Below are positions 15,195 through 24,635 of a stretch of 64,000 nt of DNA, one piece after another. A program made the position numbers and the translations under genes. How positions within the stretch are numbered: position 1 is the stretch's first letter; the number at the start of each line of letters is the position of its first letter. This DNA comes from Phytoactinopolyspora limicola (GTDB lineage: Bacteria; Actinomycetota; Actinomycetes; Jiangellales; Jiangellaceae), in NCBI RefSeq assembly GCF_011320225.1, contig NZ_JAAOEN010000001.1, positions 477,652 through 541,651 of the forward strand, in the 5' to 3' direction. The notes under the pieces are model-generated. The model was not told the DNA's origin. It made no database searches and saw only the letters and a list, made by a program, of their open reading frames with translations.

Positions 15195-17837
15195 TTAGTC
15201 CCAGCCGTCGCCACCATCGTCCTCGTCGCCACCATCGTCCGTGCCGTCGTCACCCTCTCCACTATCCGTGCCGTCATCGCCGCCAGGGCCACCACCGGTG
15301 TCGCCGCCGGGACCGCCACCAGGGCCGCCACCGGGACCGCCACCAGGGCCGCCACCGGGGCCGCCGCCGTCATCGGTGCCGTCATCGCCACCTTCACCCC
15401 AGATGTCTCCGCCGCCGTCGTTACCGCCACCGTCGTTGCCGCCACCGGGGCCCCCACCAGGGCCGCCGCCGTCGTTACCGCCACCGTCGTTCCCGCCACC
15501 GGGGCCCCCACCGTCGTTGCCGCCGTCCTGATCGCCTCCGCCTTCGTCACCGTCGTCGTCGTCGCGTGGCGGGTCGGGGTCTCGTGGCGGATCAGGTGTG
15601 GGCTCCTCGGTGGGTTCCGGGTTGATCGGCTCGCCGACGTCCGCCCGTTCGGCGAACTCCATCACCTCTTCACCCTCGAGCGCGGCGGCCATAAACGCAG
15701 TCCAGATCCGGGCCGGATACGCCCCGCCGGGGAAGGTGCTCTGGCCACCAACACCTTGCAGCGACTCCGTACCACCGGCTTCGCCTTCACCGCGAATGAA
15801 AGAGACCGCTGCCGCCAACTGCGGGGTGTACCCCGCGTACCAGGCGGTCAATCGCTCATGGGTCCCGGTCTTGCCCGCCGAAGGACGGCCCAATTCCCGG
15901 GCGGCGTGCCCGGTGCCGTTCTCACCCTCGACGACCTGGGTCAGCGAGTAGGTGGTGTCGGCGACGACGTCGGCGTCGAACACCGTCTTCGGCTCTGGCT
16001 GGGCAGCGTGCAGAACATTTCCACCGCGGTCGGTGACCCGGCGCACCGTGTACCAGTCAGCCTGTCGGCCGCCGGCGGCCAGCGTGGCGTAGATCTCGGC
16101 CATCTCGACGGTAGAAACCTTGCCGATTCCCAACGTGACCCGAGCGTTGTTCTCCAAGTCCTCGGCACCTTCTGGCACTCCGGCCCGGACCAACGCGTCG
16201 ACCACCCGGCTGGGACCCATCTGCATCGTCAAGTCGACGAACGCGGTGTTGACCGACCTTTCCATCGACTCGACAAGGTCGACAGCTTCGCCGTAGTCGG
16301 CATCGTTCTGGTTGTTGACCGGCGGGCCGAGCTCCGGTGGGTCGAACGGTGAGTTCCCCCAGTACCGGCTCTCCAGCGAGATACCTTCTTCGAGGGCTGC
16401 TATCAGCGTGAACGGCTTGAACGCGGACCCGGCTTGCTGTTTTCCATCGACGGCGTCGTTGAACGGTTGCTCAACGGCGTCGGGTCCGCCGTACATCGCG
16501 ATGACCGCGCCGTCGTTAGGTATTACCGCGGCGAGTCCGATCCGAACGCCGTCGGCGTCCTCCGTGGGGCGCTCCTCTTCCACCGCCTTGACGGCCGCGT
16601 CCTGAGCGTCTTTGTCGAACGTGGTGACGACGCGCAGTCCACCGGTGTCGATCTCGGCCTCGTCCAGCCCGAGCGCTAGCAGCTCTCGGCGAACCTGCTG
16701 GAGTAGATAACCCTTGGCGCCGGCATACCGGTTGGTTCGCTGCTCGGGTTGGATCTCTGGCGGCTCGATGCTGGCCGCCTCGCCCGGGTCGAGCGCGCCC
16801 GTCGCCACCATGCCATTAACCACGTACTCGAAGCGACGCTCGAACCGCTCGGTGCTCTCCGGTCCGAGTGTGGGGTCGTACCGGCTCGGCGATGGCAGCA
16901 ACACGGCCAGAGCAATACCCTCCTCCACGGAGACATCGCTGATCGGCTTGTGGAAGTACGATCTCGCCGCGGTCTGGACCCCATGCAGACCGTTCCGGCC
17001 GAACCATGACGTGTTGAGGTAGGCCGCCAGAATGTCGTCCTTCTCCAACTGCCGGTCGATCTTGATGGAGACGAAGAGCTCGTTGAGTTTACGGCTCCAG
17101 TTTTGGTCCTGGGTCAGGTAGTAGTTCTTGACGTACTGCTGGGTGATGGTGGAGCCTCCACCATCGATCTCGCCGCCGGACCGGACGAAGTTCAGCCCGG
17201 CACGGGCGATGCCGGCCATGTCGAACCCAGGGTTGCTGTAGAAGCCGCGGTCTTCGGCCGCGATCACCGCGTCGCGGACGTGGACGGGGATCTGGGAGAG
17301 ATCGACGCTTTCTCGGTTCTCCGAACTGAACCGGCCGAGTTCGGTCTCACCGTCGCTGTAATACACGATCGTGGTCTCGGACAGCGCGAAGTCGTTGGGC
17401 TCCGGGATCTCTGTTCTGGCGTAGACGATGCCGATCCCGATGATTCCGAGGAAACAGAACCCTAGGAAGTAGAGGAACAGCGCCTTGATGCCGAGGAACT
17501 TCCGCCAGCCCCGTTTACGCGCCTTGCCATTACGGCCACCGCCGCTACGGCCAGAACCGCCATTGCGGCCAGCACCACCGTTGCGCCCGGGACCACCCGT
17601 CCCGCTACCGCCGCGTTCCAGGGCACCACGCCCGGCGCCGCCTTGACCAGCACCACCGGCACTTCCAGCACCTCGGCTCGGGCCGCTCCGACTACCTCCA
17701 GAGCGGCTGCCACCTTGGGGGCCGCTGCCACGACCACCGTCATTGGTGGCACCACTACGGCCTTTTTTGGAATGCGCCGCGTAGCGCCGGCGGGTGCCTC
17801 CGCGTGCGGCGTCTGTGGTGCGTTCTGCGTCCGTCAC
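15195..17837 (-). CDS. ponA: Bifunctional class A penicillin-binding protein
   Basis: Product of 880 residues. A Gly/Ser/Arg-rich cytosolic tail (1-115) precedes one membrane helix (about 118-141). The glycosyltransferase domain has catalytic E195 in EDRGFYSNPGFD and the GGGSTITQQYVKNYY motif. The transpeptidase has S471-A-F-K474, S528-V-N530 and K656-T-G-T659, so all active-site motifs are intact. From about 771 to the end the protein is a disordered tail of repeated GGGND/GGGPGGG units and acidic residues. It polymerises and cross-links peptidoglycan outside the membrane. GTG start at 17837, divergent from padR-ino1. Confidence 0.95.
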   Translation of the reverse strand: MTDAERTTDAARGGTRRRYAAHSKKGRSGATNDGGRGSGPQGGSRSGGSRSGPSRGAGSAGGAGQGGAGRGALERGGSGTGGPGRNGGAGRNGGSGRSGGGRNGKARKRGWRKFLGIKALFLYFLGFCFLGIIGIGIVYARTEIPEPNDFALSETTIVYYSDGETELGRFSSENRESVDLSQIPVHVRDAVIAAEDRGFYSNPGFDMAGIARAGLNFVRSGGEIDGGGSTITQQYVKNYYLTQDQNWSRKLNELFVSIKIDRQLEKDDILAAYLNTSWFGRNGLHGVQTAARSYFHKPISDVSVEEGIALAVLLPSPSRYDPTLGPESTERFERRFEYVVNGMVATGALDPGEAASIEPPEIQPEQRTNRYAGAKGYLLQQVRRELLALGLDEAEIDTGGLRVVTTFDKDAQDAAVKAVEEERPTEDADGVRIGLAAVIPNDGAVIAMYGGPDAVEQPFNDAVDGKQQAGSAFKPFTLIAALEEGISLESRYWGNSPFDPPELGPPVNNQNDADYGEAVDLVESMERSVNTAFVDLTMQMGPSRVVDALVRAGVPEGAEDLENNARVTLGIGKVSTVEMAEIYATLAAGGRQADWYTVRRVTDRGGNVLHAAQPEPKTVFDADVVADTTYSLTQVVEGENGTGHAARELGRPSAGKTGTHERLTAWYAGYTPQLAAAVSFIRGEGEAGGTESLQGVGGQSTFPGGAYPARIWTAFMAAALEGEEVMEFAERADVGEPINPEPTEEPTPDPPRDPDPPRDDDDGDEGGGDQDGGNDGGGPGGGNDGGGNDGGGPGGGPGGGNDGGGNDGGGDIWGEGGDDGTDDGGGPGGGPGGGPGGGPGGGPGGDTGGGPGGDDGTDSGEGDDGTDDGGDEDDGGDGWD
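15225..15530. repeat. Tandem Gly-rich codon repeats in the PBP tail
   Basis: Short repeats encoding GGGND, GGGPGGG and DDGTD (read on the minus strand) recur through this stretch; unit copies such as the GGGPGGG coding block occur back to back. Repeat slippage is likely to change tail length between strains. Confidence 0.8.
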
Positions 17838-17938
17838 GTTCGCGTCTCGTCTGGTCTCCGGGCCGGTCCGTCGCTGACAGCGTGATCACTTACAGATCTA
17901 TGTCAATGGGCCACGGTACATGGTCACCTCCGGACCCG

Positions 17939-17967
17939 GTGACACTCAAGGGTCATGGATGTACTAT
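17939..17967 (+). promoter_or_regulatory. padR-ino1 promoter
   Basis: GTGACA at 17939-17944 and TACTAT at 17962-17967 are separated by exactly 17 bases, a good sigma-70-type pair. The expected start site (about 17974) falls inside the PadR palindrome. Confidence 0.65.
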
Positions 17968-17994
17968 CTCGATGTATCATTTCGATACATCGAG
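17968..17994. promoter_or_regulatory. PadR operator
   Basis: CTCGATGTATC (17968-17978) is the exact inverted copy of GATACATCGAG (17984-17994), with a five-base spacer. The ATGT...ACAT core fits known PadR-family operators. It lies directly after the -10 element, so binding should block transcription of padR-ino1. Confidence 0.75.
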
Positions 17995-18022
17995 ACGTCA
18001 GTACCGAGACGGGAGTGTAGTC

Positions 18023-18670
18023 GTGGGTAAGCGTGCCGAAGCCTTGGAGCTCGCCGTCCTCGGCCTGCTTCACGACGGCCCGCTGCACGGCTACGAACTC
18101 CGAAAGCAGGTGAACTCCCTGCTCGGCTGGGGTAGAGCGTTCTCCTACGGCACGCTGTACCCCACGTTGAAAGACATGGTTCGGCGCGGACATCTGGCCG
18201 AGGACGAGACTGTGGATAGTCCGGGAGCGGCCCGCAGCGGCCGACGCAGCCGGATCGTCTACAAGCTCACTCCAGAAGGTAAAGAACACTTCGTCGAGCT
18301 ACTCAGCGAGGCGGGTCCATCGTCGTGGGACGACGAACGCTTCGGCGTCCACTTCGCCTTCTTCGGCCGGGCCGATGCCGACACCAGGATGCGAATCCTC
18401 GTCGGCCGCCGGTCTAGGCTCCAGGAGCGCCTGGAGCAGTTTCGCTCTGCTCTGAATCGCACCCGCGAACGGCTTGACACTTACACGCTCGAGCTGCAAC
18501 GACACGGCTTGGAGTCGGTCGAGCGCGAGGTCAAGTGGCTCGACGGCCTCATCAGCGCGGAGCAGCGCACCACCACACCAGAAGTTGATCATGCGCGGGG
18601 ACAGGATCCCCGCTCGAACACCGGTTCGGGGCCGGATAACCCCAGTCACCAAGAAAAGGAGAAGAGCTGA
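18023..18670 (+). CDS. PadR-family transcriptional regulator of ino1
   Basis: Product of 215 residues: the PadR winged helix at the N-terminus ([20 protein letters not shown], then [17 protein letters not shown] and [14 protein letters not shown]) and a longer C-terminal dimerisation region with a coiled coil ([22 protein letters not shown]) of the PadR_C2/Vir type. GTG 18023 has a GGGAG site eight bases upstream. The stop overlaps the ino1 ATG (TGATG). A PadR-type palindrome at 17968-17994 over its own start site implies autoregulation and control of inositol synthesis. The same padR-ino1 pair is found in mycobacteria and Streptomyces. Confidence 0.92.
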   Translation: MGKRAEALELAVLGLLHDGPLHGYELRKQVNSLLGWGRAFSYGTLYPTLKDMVRRGHLAEDETVDSPGAARSGRRSRIVYKLTPEGKEHFVELLSEAGPSSWDDERFGVHFAFFGRADADTRMRILVGRRSRLQERLEQFRSALNRTRERLDTYTLELQRHGLESVEREVKWLDGLISAEQRTTTPEVDHARGQDPRSNTGSGPDNPSHQEKEKS

Positions 18671-19749
18671 TGAGCTCGCTTCGGGTAGCCATCATCGGCG
18701 TCGGGAACTGCGCCGCCTCGCTCGTTCAGGGCGTTCATTACTACCGCGACGCCGACCCGGCCGCCAAGGTTCCGGGCCTGATGCATGTGCAGTTCGGCGA
18801 CTACCACGTCCGCGACATCGAGTTCGTCGCGGCGTTCGATGTCGACGCCAAGAAGGTCGGACAAGATCTCGCCGACGCCATCGGCGCCAGCGAGAACAAC
18901 ACCATCAAGATCTGCGACGTTCCCCCCACCGGCATTACCGTTCAGCGCGGGCCCACCCTCGACGGGCTCGGCAAGTACTACCGCGAAACCATCACCGAAG
19001 CCGACGGTGATGCGGTCGACATCGTCGAGACGTTGAAGGCCACCCGCGCCGACGTGCTGGTGTGCTACCTGCCGGTCGGCTCCGAGCAGGCCGCGAAGTT
19101 CTACGCCCAGTGCGCCCTCGATGCCGGTGTCGCCTTCGTCAACGCCCTCCCGGTGTTCATCGCCGGCACGAAAGAGTGGGCCGACAAGTTCACCGAGGCC
19201 GGAGTGCCAATCGTCGGCGACGACATCAAGTCGCAGATCGGTGCCACCATCACCCACCGTGTGCTGGCTCGCCTGTTCGAGGACCGCGGCGTAACCGTCG
19301 ACCGCACTTACCAGCTGAACGTCGGCGGCAACATGGACTTCAAGAACATGCTCGAGCGCGATCGCCTGGAGTCCAAGAAGGTCTCCAAGACGCAGTCGGT
19401 CACCTCCCAGCTGGCCAACGGCCTGGAAGACCGAAACGTCCACATCGGCCCGTCTGACTACGTCGCCTGGCTGGACGACCGCAAGTGGGCATTCATCAGG
19501 CTCGAAGGCCGCAATTTCGGTGATGCGCCACTCAGCCTGGAGTACAAGCTGGAGGTCTGGGACTCCCCCAACTCCGCTGGCATCATCATCGACGCGATCC
19601 GCGCGGCCAAGATCGCCAAGGACCGCGGAATCGGCGGGCCGATCCTGTCGGCGTCCTCGTACTTCATGAAGTCGCCGCCCGAACAGTACGCCGACAGTGT
19701 CGCGCGGGATCTCGTCGAGAGCTTCATCGCTGGCGAGATCGAGCGCTAG
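18670..19749 (+). CDS. ino1: myo-Inositol-1-phosphate synthase
   Basis: Product of 359 residues, matching the short actinobacterial form. The NAD-binding N-terminus [16 protein letters not shown] is followed by [28 protein letters not shown], the [17 protein letters not shown] motif, [12 protein letters not shown] with catalytic-site lysines in [11 protein letters not shown], and [20 protein letters not shown]. It converts glucose-6-phosphate to inositol-1-phosphate for phosphatidylinositol and mycothiol synthesis. Its start overlaps the padR stop by one base, so the two are co-expressed. The 19.8 kb palindrome lies 22 bases after the stop. Confidence 0.98.
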   Translation: MSSLRVAIIGVGNCAASLVQGVHYYRDADPAAKVPGLMHVQFGDYHVRDIEFVAAFDVDAKKVGQDLADAIGASENNTIKICDVPPTGITVQRGPTLDGLGKYYRETITEADGDAVDIVETLKATRADVLVCYLPVGSEQAAKFYAQCALDAGVAFVNALPVFIAGTKEWADKFTEAGVPIVGDDIKSQIGATITHRVLARLFEDRGVTVDRTYQLNVGGNMDFKNMLERDRLESKKVSKTQSVTSQLANGLEDRNVHIGPSDYVAWLDDRKWAFIRLEGRNFGDAPLSLEYKLEVWDSPNSAGIIIDAIRAAKIAKDRGIGGPILSASSYFMKSPPEQYADSVARDLVESFIAGEIER

Positions 19750-20176
19750 CCCGGCCGTTCAACCCTCCGGCCCAGTGATCGTTGCCGGATTTCTGCCCCC
19801 AGCCCCGGTGATCGTCGCCCAGATGGGGTCGCTATAGCGACCTGAAGCTGGCGACGATCACCGGGAGGTTGGGCAGAAATCCGGCAACGATCACTGGGGC
19901 TGGGGTAGGTTGAGCCGTGGTCGGCCCACCACGTACGCCGTCATCAGCAAATGCGTAGTTCGCCCCAGTTACTGGCACGTGGCATCGAGCGTTTGGCCCA
20001 CTCGACTACCATTCGATTGTCCGGCTTATCGGTCGTCTATTGACAGAGCGGGTACGAGACAGCCAGCGTCGACTATTGTCCCGTGTCCTGTCGCCATGTT
20101 GGTCGGCGGCCGTGAGGGATCTCGCGCGATCCACGCGTGAGGTCCGGGGACGCCAGACCAAGGGAGGATAAGTTCG
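19750..20176. other. Intergenic region between ino1 and the conservon
   Basis: No gene is seen. The left part is filled by a 128-base inverted repeat; the right part should hold the promoter for cvnA, where a TTGACA occurs at 20040-20045 but no good -10 at normal spacing was found. An AGGGAGG ribosome-binding site is at 20161-20167. Confidence 0.6.
19771..19898. repeat. 128-bp inverted repeat
   Basis: Left arm 19771-19819 is nearly complementary to right arm 19850-19898 (about 49 bases each, with a few mismatches in the middle), and the loop itself contains a smaller palindrome, TCGCTATAGCGA, at 19829-19840. The arms include GTGATCGTTGCCGGAT and GTGATCGTCGCC, linking it to the repeats at 11.17 kb and 1.7-2.6 kb. 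It may act as the ino1 terminator but is far larger than needed. Confidence 0.9.
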
Positions 20177-23155
20177 ATGACGCGGACCGCGCGAGGCCGC
20201 CGGGGGACAAGCGCCGACCCGAAAAGAGCGCGTACCACCCAGGACTCCTCCGAGCGTGCCCAACCGCCACAGGCGGGTGGCCGCGAAGACTCCCGTCCGA
20301 CGTTCTGGCACACCCTGCTCCATGACCGCAGCGTCCGTTCTCGTGTCGCTGCCCTCGTGATCGTGCCGCTGCTGGGCACACTCATCCTGGGCACCTTGTT
20401 CTTCAAGAACGCGTTGGACGACGCCGGATCCGCCGCCGAGGTCGAGCGGCTCGCCTCGGTCGGCATAGCCGCCACCGATCTCCTCCACCGGATCCAGGAC
20501 GAGCGCGACATCAGTGGTATGGCCGAGGCCGACGCGACCGGGGTCAGCGCGGTGGCGGAGGCGCGGGACAACACTGACAGCGCGGTCCAGCGGTTCCGGG
20601 AGCAGCTCGGAGACGTCCGGTCCGCCGGCGGTGGGGCAGCCGTACTGGCCGACGCGTTCGAACAAGACATCGCCCAGCTCCAGGACTACCGCTCGGAGCG
20701 TGACGCGGCAGAACCGGCCTTCGACGCCGGTGGAGCCGCGGCCTACCACGAAGTAGCCGAGTCGGTCCGGGCTATCGTCACCGCCTCCGGCCTGGTGGTC
20801 GACGACGGCGAGACCACGAGGCTCATCAGCGGTCTGGACAACATCTCCCAAGCCGTCGAAGCCGCGTCCATGGAACGCGCGCTCGTCGCGTACCACCTGG
20901 ACCCCGGAGAGTCGGCGTCGTCCGCACTCACCACCAGCGCCGTCGTCTATCGCGGCCAGCAGGATCTCCTGCTCGGACGTTACCTGACCAGCATCGACGA
21001 CCCCGCCGTGGCCGACTCCGTCGCCAGCCGGCTGGCCGGGGCCGACGACCTCACCACCGACACCTTGGACGCGATCCGCGCCGGCGATGACGTCGGGCAG
21101 TCTCACGACGAATGGTTCGCCGCCGCCACCGACCGCCTCGATACGCTCCGCTCCGTCGAGAACGAGGCCGCCGAGAACGTCGTCAGCGAGGCTTCCAGCG
21201 CCGCCAACGGTGCTCGGATGACGGCCATCCTGAGCGCCGTCGCGGTGCTTCTAGTCCTAGGTCTCACCGTCTTCCTCACCGTCGTGGTCGCCCGCTCCAT
21301 CGTCGGCCCGCTACGCCGCCTGCGAGGAGCCGCCGAGCAGACGGCCACCCACGACCTCCCGACCGTCGTCGAGCGGATCCAACGAGATGGCCCCGCCGCC
21401 GCGACCGATCTGGACTCGTCGAGTGAGGTCATCACCGCGGAGGGCGACGACGAGATCGGCGCGGTCGCGAAGGCATTCAACGACGTCCACGCGATGGCCG
21501 TGCGGATCGCCGGCGACCAAGCGCTGCTGCGCCAGAACCTCGACACCATCGTGGTCAACCTGTCTCGCCGGACCCAGTCGCTCGTCGACCGGCAGTTGGG
21601 CGAGCTCGAAGGACTCGAGCAGCGTGAGCGTGATCCTGATCAGCTCAGCGCCCTGTTCCGGATCGACCACATGGCCACCCGCGTCCGCCGGCACGCCGAG
21701 AGCCTGCTGGTGCTGGCCGGCGTACAGGAAATGCGCAAGCAGACGTCGTCGGCACCGGTATTGGACGTCGTCCGGACCGCCGTGGGAGAGGTCGAGCAGT
21801 ATCCCAGGGTGAAGTTCGGTGTTATGCCCACCGATCTGGTGTCGGCCAACGCCGTCGACGACATCGCCCACTTGCTGGCCGAGCTCATCGACAACGCCAC
21901 CGAGTTCTCCGCACCGTCTACGCCGGTACGCGTCACCAGCCAGCCCCTGCTGGGCGGAGGTCTACGCATCCAGGTCACGGACAGTGGCCTAGGAGTCCCC
22001 GCGGACCAGCTGGAGATGCTCAACCAGCGGCTGGCGGACGTCAGCGACATCGACGTCGCCACGTCCCGCACCCTCGGCCTGTACGTCGTCGCGCGGTTGT
22101 CGGCCAAACACGGCATCCGAGTGCGTCTCGAACCAGGTGCTTCCGGAGGCATGGTCGCCCAGGTCGACCTCCCGGCCAACCTCATCCACTCACCGCTCGA
22201 CTCCGAGGTCGACCTCCCGGGCGCGCCGGCCACCAATCAGTACGACCCACTCACCGCTCCGGCCCATGACCACCTGTCCACGCCGTCACGTCCGGCCTAC
22301 CCACCGCCGGAGCCCACCACGGACCCATTGGGCCGGCCAGCCGCGGCACCCACCCCTGAGCCCACACGTTTCTCGCCCGCGGCGCCATCGGCCCGGCCGG
22401 CACCCGAGCCACTCCACAGCGCACAGGCGTTCACCCCGGAGAGCACGCAGGCCTTGACCCCGGAGAGCACGCAGGCCTTCAGTCCGGCCACCAGCCCGGC
22501 CGAAAGCACCGGGCCCATGTTCCCCTCGGCGAGCTCCGACCAAGCACAGGGAGATTCGCCGATCTTCGAGTCGGTCCGCTCGGCCTGGTTCGGCGGCGAC
22601 AAGAGTTCCGACTGGTCGAGCCCGGCCGACGCGGGCTGGAAGCGCGCCGCCGAGGTCCTCCGCAGTGCCGAAGAGGCAGCCGCGGCGCGCTGGAGCCAGC
22701 CACCGGCCCAGCAGCCCACCCAGCAGCCGGGGCAGCTTCCCGCGCAACCATCCACCCGTCCACCGAGCCACCGCCGGGCCCGCCCGCCCGCCGCGGGCAC
22801 CGAGTGGCCGGCCAGCCCCAGCCCGTCCAGTCCGGCCGAACCCACGCGGGTCGACGCCAGCGCCCCCGCCGGCACTCCCGTCGGCACCGCCGGTGTCGCC
22901 GGCACGGCCGAGAATCCGGCGGTCAACGCAGCCGGATTGCCGGTTCGCCGACGCGGAGCGTCGCTCGTACCCGGGTCGATTTCCGAGCAACCAGAATCTC
23001 AGGCAAAAACTCGGCGGCCCACGCCTCCCACAAAGAGCGCGGACTCCGTATCATCCACACTGGCAAGCTTGCAGCGCGGTGTTGGTCGCGGGCGTCAGGA
23101 AACCGGTGGCTGGGTCCCAAAGCGGCCCAGTGACCCCGAGAGGAGCAGGCAGTGA
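20177..23155 (+). CDS. cvnA: Conservon sensor kinase-like protein (CvnA type)
   Basis: Product of 992 residues. Two membrane helices (about 58-80 and 348-372) flank an extracellular helical sensor of the nitrate/nitrite type (RIQDERDISG). A HAMP-like linker, a helical region and a HATPase_c domain follow, with the N box LIDNATEFS near 570 and DSGLGVP near 608. The C-terminal third is a Pro/Ser/Thr-rich tail with the short repeat ALTPESTQA. A typical phospho-acceptor H box is not clear, as usual in CvnA proteins. ATG 20177 follows AGGGAGG. Its stop overlaps the next gene by GTGA. Confidence 0.92.
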   Translation: MTRTARGRRGTSADPKRARTTQDSSERAQPPQAGGREDSRPTFWHTLLHDRSVRSRVAALVIVPLLGTLILGTLFFKNALDDAGSAAEVERLASVGIAATDLLHRIQDERDISGMAEADATGVSAVAEARDNTDSAVQRFREQLGDVRSAGGGAAVLADAFEQDIAQLQDYRSERDAAEPAFDAGGAAAYHEVAESVRAIVTASGLVVDDGETTRLISGLDNISQAVEAASMERALVAYHLDPGESASSALTTSAVVYRGQQDLLLGRYLTSIDDPAVADSVASRLAGADDLTTDTLDAIRAGDDVGQSHDEWFAAATDRLDTLRSVENEAAENVVSEASSAANGARMTAILSAVAVLLVLGLTVFLTVVVARSIVGPLRRLRGAAEQTATHDLPTVVERIQRDGPAAATDLDSSSEVITAEGDDEIGAVAKAFNDVHAMAVRIAGDQALLRQNLDTIVVNLSRRTQSLVDRQLGELEGLEQRERDPDQLSALFRIDHMATRVRRHAESLLVLAGVQEMRKQTSSAPVLDVVRTAVGEVEQYPRVKFGVMPTDLVSANAVDDIAHLLAELIDNATEFSAPSTPVRVTSQPLLGGGLRIQVTDSGLGVPADQLEMLNQRLADVSDIDVATSRTLGLYVVARLSAKHGIRVRLEPGASGGMVAQVDLPANLIHSPLDSEVDLPGAPATNQYDPLTAPAHDHLSTPSRPAYPPPEPTTDPLGRPAAAPTPEPTRFSPAAPSARPAPEPLHSAQAFTPESTQALTPESTQAFSPATSPAESTGPMFPSASSDQAQGDSPIFESVRSAWFGGDKSSDWSSPADAGWKRAAEVLRSAEEAAAARWSQPPAQQPTQQPGQLPAQPSTRPPSHRRARPPAAGTEWPASPSPSSPAEPTRVDASAPAGTPVGTAGVAGTAENPAVNAAGLPVRRRGASLVPGSISEQPESQAKTRRPTPPTKSADSVSSTLASLQRGVGRGRQETGGWVPKRPSDPERSRQ

Positions 23156-23547
23156 CGAACGGTACGAACGATGAGCTCAGTTGGCTCCTCGATCGCTTCG
23201 TCGAACGCACGACCGGTGCCGCGCACGCTGTGGTGGTCTCAGCCGACGGCCTTCAACTGGCCGGCTCGTCCGGTCTTCCCCAAGATCGGGGCGAGCAGCT
23301 AGCGGCAGTGGTCTCTGGGCTGGCCAGCCTGACGGTCGGCGCGTCGCTGATTCTCAACGCCGGCGAGGTCCAGCAGACCCTTGTCGAGATGGCCGACGGC
23401 TTTCTGCTGGTGATGGCGGTCGCCTCAGGTGCACACCTGGCCGTCCTCGCCGCTGCCGGCTGCGACCTCGGCCAAGTCGGGTACGAGATGGCGTTGCTGG
23501 TCGAGCGGGTTGGCGCCACGTTGAACCCGGCCGTCCGCGTGGGGTGA
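23152..23547 (+). CDS. cvnB: Roadblock/LC7 domain protein (CvnB type)
   Basis: Product of 131 residues, one roadblock/LC7 domain: ELSWLLDRFVERTTGAAHAVVVSADGLQLAGS, then the GASLILNAGEVQQTLVEM middle and a C-terminal helix. In conservons this protein is thought to act as a regulator or scaffold for the small GTPase CvnD at the membrane kinase. The GTG start at 23152 overlaps the cvnA stop (GTGA) and a GAGGAG site precedes it. Confidence 0.95.
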   Translation: MTNGTNDELSWLLDRFVERTTGAAHAVVVSADGLQLAGSSGLPQDRGEQLAAVVSGLASLTVGASLILNAGEVQQTLVEMADGFLLVMAVASGAHLAVLAAAGCDLGQVGYEMALLVERVGATLNPAVRVG

Positions 23548-23612
23548 CGGCTAAGGTGCCGAGGGATCCGGGGGGTCAGCCGACGTGATCGGAAGAGAAC
23601 ACGGGGACGACC

Positions 23613-23975
23613 ATGCCGATACCTGACTCCGGCCGAATTCGGCCGTATCTTGCCACGCGCGGGCGCACCAGACCGGTGCAGGACATCGCTATCGAAGCCC
23701 TCGTCTCAACGACTCACGCCGGCCGGAATCATGGGATCGACCCGGAGCCGGAGCGAGACCGGATCCTGCGGTTGTGCCATTCACCGCGATCGGTGGCTGA
23801 GATAGCCTCGCTTGTCTCCACGCCTTTGGGCGTTGCTAGGGTGCTTGTCGCCGATCTTGAGGCCGAAGGCCTCACCCGCGTCGCAGATCCGCACGCGGCG
23901 TTCCACGGGTCGGCTGAGCCGGCTCGCGATCTGAGTGTGCTGGAAAGGGTGAGGGATGGCCTCCGTCGACTCTGA
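23613..23975 (+). CDS. cvnC: DUF742 protein (CvnC type)
   Basis: Product of 120 residues. It begins RIRPYLATRGRTRP, the DUF742 signature, and continues through a winged-helix-like core (SPRSVAEIASLVSTPLGVARVLVADLEAEGL) to a C-terminal VLERVRDGLRRL helix. The partner role in conservons is not biochemically settled. It is the third gene of the unit, and its end overlaps cvnD by 20 bases. Confidence 0.95.
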   Translation: MPIPDSGRIRPYLATRGRTRPVQDIAIEALVSTTHAGRNHGIDPEPERDRILRLCHSPRSVAEIASLVSTPLGVARVLVADLEAEGLTRVADPHAAFHGSAEPARDLSVLERVRDGLRRL

Positions 23976-24552
23976 AATGTCTCGCGGGACACACGCCTCG
24001 CAGGACGCGCTGTCGGTGAAGATCGTGGTCGCCGGCGGATTCGGCGTCGGCAAGACGACGTTCGTCGGTTCGGTGAGCGAGATCGAACCGCTGCGAACCG
24101 AAGCGCTGATGACCGACGCCTCGTCGAGTGTCGACGATCTCACGATGTTGCCGGAGAAACGCACCACCACGGTGGCGATGGACTTCGGCCGGATCACACT
24201 GGCCGAGGACCTAGTGCTGTATCTGTTCGGCACCCCCGGGCAGAACCGCTTCTGGTTCATGTGGGATGACATCACCCGCGGAGCCATTGGTGCGGTGGTG
24301 CTGGTCGACACCCGGCGGCTGGCCGACTGCTTCGGCGCGATCGACTACGTCGAGCAACGCGGCATCCCGTTCCTGGTTGCGTTGAACGCCTTCGACGGTG
24401 TTCAACAGCACTCGGTGGAAGAGGTCCGCGACGCCCTGCAGATCGGGCCCGAGGTTCCGTTCGTTATCACCGATGCCCGAGACCGCGAGTCGGTGAAGAC
24501 CGTTCTGGTGACCCTCGTCGAACACGCCATGGCGCTCGTTCAGCGCACCTGA
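23956..24552 (+). CDS. cvnD: Conservon small GTPase (CvnD type)
   Basis: Product of 198 residues. P-loop GGFGVGKTTFV lies near residue 29-39, the switch region has KRTTTVAMDFGRI, and FGTPGQNRFWFMW replaces the DxxGQ box. The base-recognition motif is NAFDG rather than NKxD, as in other CvnD proteins, and TDARD ends the fold. It is a Ras/MglA-like switch that should cycle with GTP under control of CvnB and CvnA. Overlaps cvnC by 20 bases, and a strong hairpin follows it. Confidence 0.95.
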   Translation: MASVDSEMSRGTHASQDALSVKIVVAGGFGVGKTTFVGSVSEIEPLRTEALMTDASSSVDDLTMLPEKRTTTVAMDFGRITLAEDLVLYLFGTPGQNRFWFMWDDITRGAIGAVVLVDTRRLADCFGAIDYVEQRGIPFLVALNAFDGVQQHSVEEVRDALQIGPEVPFVITDARDRESVKTVLVTLVEHAMALVQRT

Positions 24553-24558
24553 CCACCC

Positions 24559-24584
24559 GGTGCCCGGCTCCATGGCCGGGCACC
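24559..24584 (+). terminator. Hairpin terminator after cvnD
   Basis: GGTGCCCGGC (24559-24568) pairs perfectly with GCCGGGCACC (24575-24584) around a six-base loop, seven bases after the cvnD stop. No T-run follows, as is common in GC-rich actinobacteria. Confidence 0.8.
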
Positions 24585-24635
24585 TACCGCTCGGCCGCAC
24601 CGGAACGGATGATCGTCGGGGCGCGTCCAAGCGGT

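Noticed and set aside
14754-16352. 532-residue plus-strand frame opposite the PBP gene
   Set aside because: Antisense shadow of a gene with intact catalytic motifs.
20040-20076. Promoter with TTGACA at 20040 for cvnA
   Set aside because: No -10 hexamer at 16-19 bases; the only TATTG-like sequence is too far.
20006-21106. 366-residue minus-strand frame opposite cvnA
   Set aside because: Antisense shadow; the cvnA start has a good ribosome-binding site.
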